Shown here: piece after piece, positions 46,732 to 64,000 of the stretch | Layout: each line of letters opens with the position of its first letter | How positions within the stretch are numbered: the stretch's first letter is position 1 | Notes under the pieces: generated by a model | The model's input: only the letters and a program-made list of their open reading frames with translations | Database searches by the model: none | Told to the model about the DNA's origin: nothing | Translations under genes and position numbers: made by a program | DNA from: Ectocarpus siliculosus | Taxonomy: Eukaryota > Sar > Phaeophyceae > Ectocarpales > Ectocarpaceae | Length of the DNA: 64,000 nt | Assembly (NCBI GenBank): GCA_000310025.1 | Contig: FN649758.1 | Coordinates: 3,597,544-3,661,543, forward strand | Direction of reading: 5' to 3'

Positions 46732-49049
46732 GGCGTCGGCAGCTCTTCGACTGATGCGGGTCCTACAATCAGTGCTGCCGTTGTGACTGTGGTGGCAGTG
46801 TCCGAAGCCCATCAAAAGCCAGTCTCCACCATTGCGCTGCTGCATGAACTCAACCGAGTGCTTCCCACGCCCGCAAGTCGCTCCCGACGCTGCAGCTTCC
46901 AGTGCTGCAAAGGGTCGTGAAACGTACGTACGTTGCTGCTTGGAACGCTTGCGGAGCAACTTAGGTAGCGATTAGGTGCGGGTAGCCAAGCAATACGGGG
47001 CTCTGTACCCACCGCGCCTGCACGAGTATCACCAAACCCCTTGTTGCGCATCAGGAACCCTGCTGTGGCCGCGGCGCACGCCAAGTGGGGTGCTGATCGG
47101 TTTGGAATGGATTGATTTTACGGAGCGTCATTCTTCGATAAAACAGAACGAAGAGTGGTTGTATATGTGCAGTCATCAAAGGGATAGAGCCAAGCGTTTT
47201 TTTTTACCCAGTCCACCAGACCAAGTGTTGTTTGTGTACTACTCGCACCCAAGACCTGGGACATGCAGCAGGTCGAAAGTAGTTTTAATTTTCTGTTCTT
47301 CGTTCGGAACAATGATCGTGTTAGTCGATGTGATTCGGTGTCCTACTCGTGTTTCCCTCAGGGCTAGTGGGGGCCAAGCTACCAAGAGAGTTAGGCTCAA
47401 CAGATAGTGGTTGATTGCTGTCCCCCCGTAGAATAGTTTAGACTAGGCACCTTTACTACTACTAGTGGTTTGCATCTGGCATAAGACGTGTCATGTGGCG
47501 ACAAGGGAGTTGAGTGTTTCGGCATGACCGCCGGCGGCCTCCCGGATAGATATATTTGCATCTACGAACGACGATGAGGTTGAATGATTGTCAAGAACAG
47601 TGGGCGCGATTGTGGGTGGCATGTTCCCAACATGTGGGCAATGAACGCAGCCCTACATATTTAACAACATCTTTGGCGTCGGAAAAATGTCTTCGATTGC
47701 AGCATATGGCCGCGCGCGCGTGTGTGCGTGTTTCACAGGTCACCCTGATGGTGGCGAATCTGATAGTAGCAGAGGTTGTGGTTCGATTCTCTCTCAGGAG
47801 GGTTTCTCTGCCTACCATTACATACAGTGCAAAACAATCCTTTTCGTTTGGAGTACTCACACTTGGCCATCATGGTCGACGAGAGATTCTCGCAGTAAAA
47901 ACTACCCCAAGTACCGCAGTAGGAGGTAAGATGCGGCGAACAGAAAAAAGAAAAAAAGTCCCTTTATGTGACCTCTACTGTGCCCCAGAATAAACGAGAC
48001 ACAATAAGAATGTAATCTACTTGTAGACTAGACGCGTAGATACCTCGGATCGCTCTGATCGGCACCCAGTATAAGGTGGCGGGGAGTTGCAGTCAGCGGG
48101 ATAAAAACCTCAGCTGGATAAAACTACCTGTGCAAGAGGTTGGGCGACAAAAGTGTCCCGCATTCGATGCATCACCAGAAGAAGAAGAAGACCCAACACC
48201 ACCACGCATTCCTGCTGCTTCATCTGCTGCTCCTCCTGTGTGCAAACTCTATTCGTGGGCTCCTCCTTTTGGCCTGCCGCACCACAGGTAGGTATATTCA
48301 CGGCTTTCTTTCCTCCTGGAGTTCTTGCCTTGAAGTAACACATGTGAGCCTTGCAACAGGCTTCTCAGCAGTCCCTTCTGCCTGCTTGATGGCATCTACT
48401 TCCGACTCGTCCTTGTTGCGGGGGTTCATCAATGCTCAGGGGAATGCTTCGAAATCCACATCTATCATCCATCCATCCATCCGTCCCACGCGTCCTGCAA
48501 AGCGACAAGGTTAAGGTTCCTGCAAAGCCACAGTGTCACAGCAGAAGTGTTGGCCGTTGGATCCGCAACGAAGCAACGTAAATCATTTATGCGATCCGTG
48601 ATGCCTCGTCCCAGGTACACCTGTTTACTATCTTATGCGGTATTGTGATTGGCCAAGGCTGACGGCTCCCACAGTCTCCCCAACCGACGTACGAACGAGG
48701 TTGGTCTCACCGTCTCACGTCACCACCGGCAACCGGCAATATTCTGTTCCGCCGCAGCTTTCTGCGGGCGGCTAATTTCGGAAAGTAAAGGGTAGGGGGG
48801 CACGAAACCTGTTACAGACTGCTGTTGTTGTGTGGCCAGTTTTCTGTCATCTATCGGCAACAAACTAGTCTACCTCCGTTGGACCGCCTGGGCGGGGTGC
48901 GGGGTGGCGCAGTGGTCTGCAGTGATCCGTCCTGCCTAAGAGCGCGGAGGGTCTTCCTCCTATCGCAAAAGGTGTGTGTGTTGGTGTGTATCGGGTGCGG
49001 ACGCAGGGAGCCGGAGGAGAAAATGTGCCTCTTTTTTATTGTGTGTTTT

Positions 49050-49057
49050 CGTCTCTC

Positions 49058-49131
<74 letters not shown>
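49050..49131 (+). repeat. compound (TCTG)n(CT)n microsatellite
   Basis: About seven TCTG/GTCT units are followed by about 24 CT units. Intergenic. Confidence 0.85.
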
Positions 49132-49132
<1 letters not shown>

Positions 49133-50103
49133 TGCACCATCCACTCTGCTCTCTCCCCAACACACGAAACCGTCAGGTCGGGCGCCTACCTATCCACCCA
49201 TCGATGTGTTGTACGACAAAGCGCCGTGCGTTTTTTGTTCCTTTAACACATGGTTGTTGATGGTGCAGCAACGCATCTATGCACAAAGCCACAACTCGGC
49301 ATATCCGTTGTTCTTAGAAAATGTGGTCTGAATCGCTATGCAGACGAAGTCGGTTTTATTATAGGTGGTGTCTCTGGTCTGCTTTCTGTAGGCCAGACTA
49401 CATGTAAGCTGGGCGCAAACCGGGGGCGAGAGAGTGGGTTTTGTGCGAAGGTGCTGCACGCGTGTATCTGCTATAAACAGACCGACCCTCGTGCACAAGA
49501 TCACCTGTGGTAGGACTATCGTGAGTGATTGTGCAGCAGTATGATTGAAGGCGGTGGCTTGATGGAGAACTACCTACTGCTGTTCGTAGCTGCTGTTCGT
49601 AGCTGATTGTTGTGAAGAAGAGGCACACAGCGGTTGCGTACCAATGGTTGCCGCGGCGTCCATCTACTACCACCTCGGACTCTTGCCACTCTATCGGCGT
49701 TACTTTGCGTGGTGTGCGGCCGTGCACACACGCGCACAGCTCTCCCATCGCGCGATTATTTGTTCTCATGACGAACTACACGTTGTAGTGCATACTTTGC
49801 TGTACATGCTGCTGTACACCTGATGTGATGAAGAATGTGTACATGTACGTTCATCGCCTTGGATGTTGGTGTTGTTGTCTTCACATTGTTCCGATCTCTC
49901 TACCCAGTACCTTCATCCGTCCGTAGTATCCCTATTTATTGTCTAGATATGCATCGATTGACGCGGTCGATTCCCTTGGTGACTGGTCACAGCCTAACTT
50001 ACGCGCAGGCAAGAGTTTTATACACCCATGGGTACGCAAATACTCCGCAAATAGGCCATGCACAAATCGCGCCTTGGAGGATTTTTTTCTGGTGTCCATT
50101 CTT

Positions 50104-50231
50104 ATCGAAGGCAAAGTACCGCAGGAGGGGAGGGTGGAGAGGGGCTCTTCTGTGTGACCACGGGTTGGAGTAAAACGGCACTATTATAGTGCTGTGAGAG
50201 CTGATTTCAAGTGAAGCAAAAAAAAAAAAAG
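50104..50231 (+). mobile_element. poly(A)-ended SINE-like copy 1
   Basis: TCGAAGGCAAAGTACCGCAG, then GGCTCTTCTGTGTGACCACG, GGCACTA..AGTGCTGTGAG and GTGAAGC lead into a run of 12 A. The same order occurs in the copies ending at about 51324 and 51484. Confidence 0.65.
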
Positions 50232-50962
50232 TCTTATTTTTTAGAAGGTACCCTCCCTTTGGGGGCGGTTGGCTTGTGACGACGGAAAAGCGTCCTCGTC
50301 AGTTGGACCAGTACGGACATTAGAAGGTACTGAGCGGAGACCGGAACGGTTTCTTATGTGAATGCAACAACAACAACAACCCTCGACAGACCAAAAGCAC
50401 TACAATACCTGCAGTCAAAATATACGGGCAAAATGTTCCGAGGCTCGGACCCTTGCCCTACGCCTCTTCACGTCGTAGATGTGTCCCTTCAACCAGCGAC
50501 CAGTTGATTTTCCAATCAAAGCAGTTCTAGCGCATATAAACACTAGGTGCTCTGCTTTGGCGGGGGCACGAAGCCGGCTAAACCCCTTACGCTAACCCCA
50601 AACCCACCCGATAGGTGCTTTGTTGGCGCTGGGTGGCTCAGTTCTACGTTGGTGTGTCAGGATTGGCGCTAGGTTGGTGTTGACGGGAACACTCTAGTGC
50701 GTTACAGCCTGGATAGGTGCTACTGCTGTAGATTGGCGTTGATGGGATAAATCTAGGTTGATATTACCTGGATAGGTGCAAGGTTGGTCCCGACGTGGCT
50801 AGGTGCTAGGTTGGTGGGCCTTGGAGAAGGGCTAGGTCGCTCTAAGGTGGTAATAAACGGTTTTCGTGCAGGTCTGTACAGGCGGGACTGCCAAGTTGTG
50901 GGTGATTGGCTTATGTGCGTACCCGTGGGTGCATCGAATATGTTCCGCGTTCCGCATGTATG

Positions 50963-51020
50963 CCGGTCTAGTTGGTATCCTCGGAACCTTCTAGAGGTCA
51001 GGTCAGGGGTTCGAATCCCG
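50963..51020 (+). other. tRNA-like A and B boxes
   Basis: CCGGTCTAGTTGGTATCC (A-box-like, as in Asp/Glu tRNAs) is followed by GGTTCGAATCCC (perfect B-box core, 51008). GCCGG near 50962 could pair with CCGGC at 51018. The T-stem pairs over only three bases, so this is likely a SINE head or tRNA relic rather than a working tRNA. Confidence 0.5.
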
Positions 51021-51065
51021 GCGTAAGCGAGCTTTTCTCGAAAAAGTGAGTTTTTCTCTCGCTTC

Positions 51066-51324
51066 CACTCCTGGCCTAGTGGATAGCGCTAGTTCGTGTG
51101 TACACAGAGGGAAGAGCGCTCCTGGCCAAGTGGATAGCGCTAGTTCGTGCGTACACAGAGAGAAGAGAGTGCTGAACTCTTCTCGCATTAAAAATTGAAG
51201 GCGAAGGACGGCAGGAGGGGAGGGTAGAGAGAGGCTCTTCTGTGTGACCACGGGTTGGAATAAACGGCACTAGTGCTGTGAGCGCTCATTTGAAGTGAAG
51301 AACAAAAAAAAAAAAAAAAAAAAA
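51066..51324 (+). mobile_element. poly(A)-ended SINE-like copy 2 with doubled tRNA-like head
   Basis: CTCCTGGCCTAGTGGATAGC and CTCCTGGCCAAGTGGATAGC, both A-box-like, stand 52 bases apart. The shared body (TGTGTGACCACGGGTTGGA, then CACTAGTGCTGTGAGCGCT) and a run of about 20 A follow. Confidence 0.65.
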
Positions 51325-51344
51325 GAGGGAAGAGAGCGCTCAAC

Positions 51345-51482
51345 TCTTCTCGCATTATAAATCGAAGGCAACGTACCGCAGGAGGGGAGGATAGAGAGGG
51401 GTCCTTCTGTGTGACCACGGGTTGGAGTAAACGGCACTAGTGCTGTGAGCGCTGATTTGAAGTGAAGAAACCAAAAAAAAAA

Positions 51483-51484
<2 letters not shown>
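51345..51484 (+). mobile_element. poly(A)-ended SINE-like copy 3
   Basis: It repeats the body of copy 2 from TCTTCTCGCATTA to GAAGTGAAGAA and ends in about 12 A, followed directly by an (ATA)n tract. Confidence 0.65.

Positions 51485-51526
<42 letters not shown>
51484..51526 (+). repeat. (ATA)n microsatellite
   Basis: About 14 uninterrupted AAT units follow the poly(A) end of a SINE-like copy, consistent with microsatellite growth from a retroposon tail. Confidence 0.85.
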
Positions 51527-51528
<2 letters not shown>

Positions 51529-53058
51529 GATCCGAAGGGTCCGCAAGTCAGAAGAATCAGCGACAGAAAGCCTACGCTGTAGCCTACAGTAGACGCCTAG
51601 ACCCCGCCCGCCTCTGCCTAGTACACGCTATGCGAGGTAAACATAGACTGGAAGACCACATCACGGGCCTGGAGGGGTATTGCAGGTGTGTAATGCCCTG
51701 GTACTTCACAGAAGAAAAGAGAGACAGCCACCTGGAAAGGAAATATAAGAAAAAAGAAAATAGATAATCTGGAGCTGTTAAGCGTCAGTCTCTCCGGCCT
51801 AACAATAGCCCTAAGTTCATTTTTGTCGCCGACCCTCTTATTCCGATTCCCATACCCTTGCCCGACCGTGTCTCAAAAGCCGATCTCGACCTAGGCACAC
51901 GTCAGGCGACATCCCGACCATGCCTTGGTGGGGCATCGTAATGAACCCCTAGACTACCGTGGCGACAAACAAACAAACAGAACAAACAAGACGAAAGGGC
52001 CACCAAAGGCACGTCATCGCTCGTGGGGAGTTGGTGCAATGGTGCAGTGAAGGAGGGGGGGGGGGGATTAGTCAATGAAGGTGTTCTTTCCGGCACATTC
52101 TGCGCCACTCGGTCCGCTGAAGTAATGAAGTATTATATTGTTGTTCGGACTCCGACAAAGCGTCGTTTTCTTCATTTACCTCTGTACCATGGAGTCTCTG
52201 CTGTTGTGCACGCCGTCAACGCAGTAGACCCATTTCCCCAGAAGCTTGTCAACAGCAGTATTAGTAGATTACACCAGTATAGGGGATTGGAACTAAGTAG
52301 CTGTGACAGGTCGTCAGCAGTGGGCCGCGAACGGTTCGGGCCAACATTAAGGTTTGCACACTTTTTCGGACTGTAGCTTCACCCTTTTGACAGCACGGCC
52401 TCAGCAACGAATATGGGCGAGCCAAACGCGCATGCCGCTGCTTCATGATGTCCTCCACCGGAACGTGTGCTCCGATCGGGACTCCGCAACGCACAAGACC
52501 TTTCTTGAGCTACCCGCCGTGTCGCCTGTTTTTGTGTTGAATATGGACCGGTAGAATTTGTTTGTTGTCTTCGTTTGAGAGAAAGGTGCGTGGAGGCACT
52601 ACTGTAGACTTCGCGATAAGCTGTTGGAAACAGTCCAGGAATGGTTTACTGCCGAACACTTCCCCGACTTGCCTCAAGTGTTTCGTGTGTGATTGCTGGG
52701 TTCTTTCTGGACCGTCTTCGAAGTACACGTAGTGGAGAAAATCGAGATCCGTCGGCCAGAACACAGCTCAGCAGAGGGTCCTTTACCAGGCAACACAATC
52801 AACCTGTACTCGACTTGGTGACGTACTTCGAAGTCGGCCCAAAAATGATAGTAAAACAGGGGGGGGGGCGCCAGTCCCTCTTCGTCCATGTACCGTACTG
52901 AAGCTAACCCCCCCTCGGCACGTCCGACAAGATTGACGGCAGCGGCAACGATTTGATTCCGCGCCTGATGATGATCCCCTTCCTTCCCTCCTTCCTTCTG
53001 CCGCGTGGTGTCGTGGTGTCAAATCCGCCGTCAATTCACCTGCTGGAGGTTCGCCGCG

Positions 53059-63070
<10,012 letters not shown>

Positions 63071-64000
63071 GTAAGGCCAACCTCCGCGACAGAAGTAGCC
63101 TCCACGGGGTTGTTGAGCTTTGTAGGGGTTACGGGTTAGGGTTTGGGTGAGAAGGGGTCGGGTAGGGTTTCGAACCCCCCCTCTCTGTTTATTTCACATT
63201 TAGTCGACTTGATGTCCGGGCCTCCGGGGCGTGGGATAAAGGCCGGGTATCCCTCTCGGCCGTGATTGTTTTGCGAAAATATGTTCGTACCCAACCCGGA
63301 AGCCGGGGGGGGGTATGTAAGAAACGCGATGCTCGGCGGCGGACAGCTTTAACGCCGCGGGGTGTGTGTGGTTCCATGGGAAAGTTGATGAGCTATTCGG
63401 AGGAAGGCCAGCAGGTCGATAAGGGCTACGCTCATTAAATGTTCACCCTCGTCCATCCCCTCGATAGCAGGTACCAAACAATACCTTGGTACCTTACCTC
63501 GTCCATCGAGATTGCCTGGGTTCTTGGGCACGACACACAGTGCTTTTGCCCCGGCGCGGGGCCTCTACCTGCCGTTTATTCTGCTCCCCATGGCTCGACT
63601 TGCTGATGTCCTTGGTCGAAGCGTCCAATCGCGAGTGGCCTGAGACGTGGGCTCTCCGTGATAGCTGCAGACTCACCATACGAGGGCCGCCGCATTTTGA
63701 CATGTTCTCTCACCGAAAGGTTCGGTGTTCCGCTGCAGATCTCTAGCGGTGGTGACAACAGAGGTGCGTCCTCTCATGAACCAAAAACTCGTGCCGTTTG
63801 GTGAGAGGTGTGTGGAGCGATGCCACCAAGGGCTCTCACGCACATGCAGCGGGGAGCCCGTCTGTCGAGGCCCTGGTCGATGGGAACGGTGTCAACGATG
63901 GCGACGCACGGGGAAACATGCGCGGCCATGGCGTCGAAAGCGCGTCTACTCTCTCTCGTTGTCCGCGATACCGTATGGCAGCAAGGTGCATTTCCTACGT
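63071..64000. other. right edge, 3' part of oxidase gene not resolved
   Basis: After the donor at 63071 (GAG|GTAAGG) I find no convincing final exon with the usual C-terminal hydrophobic-acidic ending of NADPH oxidases. A telomere-like phrase (GGGTTAGGGTTTGGG) occurs near 63129. The final exon may lie beyond the window. Confidence 0.5.

Larger units (their letters stand above)
46732..53058. other. intergenic, rich in SINE-like copies and microsatellites
   Basis: The first about 700 bases duplicate the 3' flank of copy A. The rest holds tRNA-like and poly(A)-ended repeats, fragments of the AAC family (49863-50000; 50255-50380; a diverged one near 51529-51710) and simple repeats. No protein gene is supported between 47450 and 53058. 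The promoter of the oxidase gene should lie just left of 53059, but no TATA box stands out. Confidence 0.5.

Noticed and set aside
50963-51020. Functional tRNA gene
   Set aside because: A and B boxes are good, but the T-stem has only three pairs and no complete acceptor stem forms.

Overview
The window looks like nuclear DNA of a stramenopile, most likely a brown alga of the Ectocarpus type. This is an inference from gene architecture, not from a database match. Coding sequence is cut into many short exons by GT-AG introns of several hundred bases. Exons are GC-rich with long Gly/Ala/Ser/Pro runs. CT/GA, GTT and ATA microsatellites are abundant, a scaffold gap of exactly 100 N lies at 57231-57330, and short retroposon-like repeats are scattered between genes. 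There are no bacterial operons, rRNAs or CRISPR arrays.

Five gene models can be supported, plus one candidate ORF at the left edge. (1) 6162-9531, minus strand: a three-exon gene for an acidic, low-complexity protein of 743 residues with a coiled-coil-like middle. (2) 11623-28835, plus strand: a 19-exon gene with matching splice phases throughout, encoding at least 1674 residues. It combines cysteine-containing (AMN1/F-box type) leucine-rich repeats with a RanBP2-type zinc finger split by an intron and a CCCH zinc finger. (3) 34507-38357 and (4) 42357-46731, plus strand: a tandem duplicated pair of five-exon genes with identical exon phases and a ZU5-like region. The second copy lacks the Ala-rich tail of the first. 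(5) 53059 to at least 63070, plus strand: a NADPH oxidase/ferric reductase family gene. It keeps all four haem histidines at canonical spacing and carries an Arg/Ser-rich tandem-repeat N-terminus in place of EF-hands. Genes 1 and 2 are divergent across about 2.1 kb.

The left 6 kb holds the candidate ORF (392-766, minus) with a TATA box, GC-rich tandem repeats, a 65-bp direct repeat pair and a tRNA-like element. From 28.8 to 34.5 kb the sequence is mostly repeats: a (GTT/AAC)n-ended retroposon family, a perfect 15-bp-arm hairpin and a short interstitial telomere-like tract. From 46.7 to 53 kb lie poly(A)-ended SINE-like copies and microsatellites. The genes show no obvious joint pathway. The oxidase would be a membrane superoxide-generating or metal-reducing enzyme. 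The LRR/zinc-finger protein could be an adaptor for protein or RNA binding, possibly ubiquitin-linked.

All exon boundaries were placed by hand from splice consensus, reading-frame phase and protein continuity. None has transcript support here.
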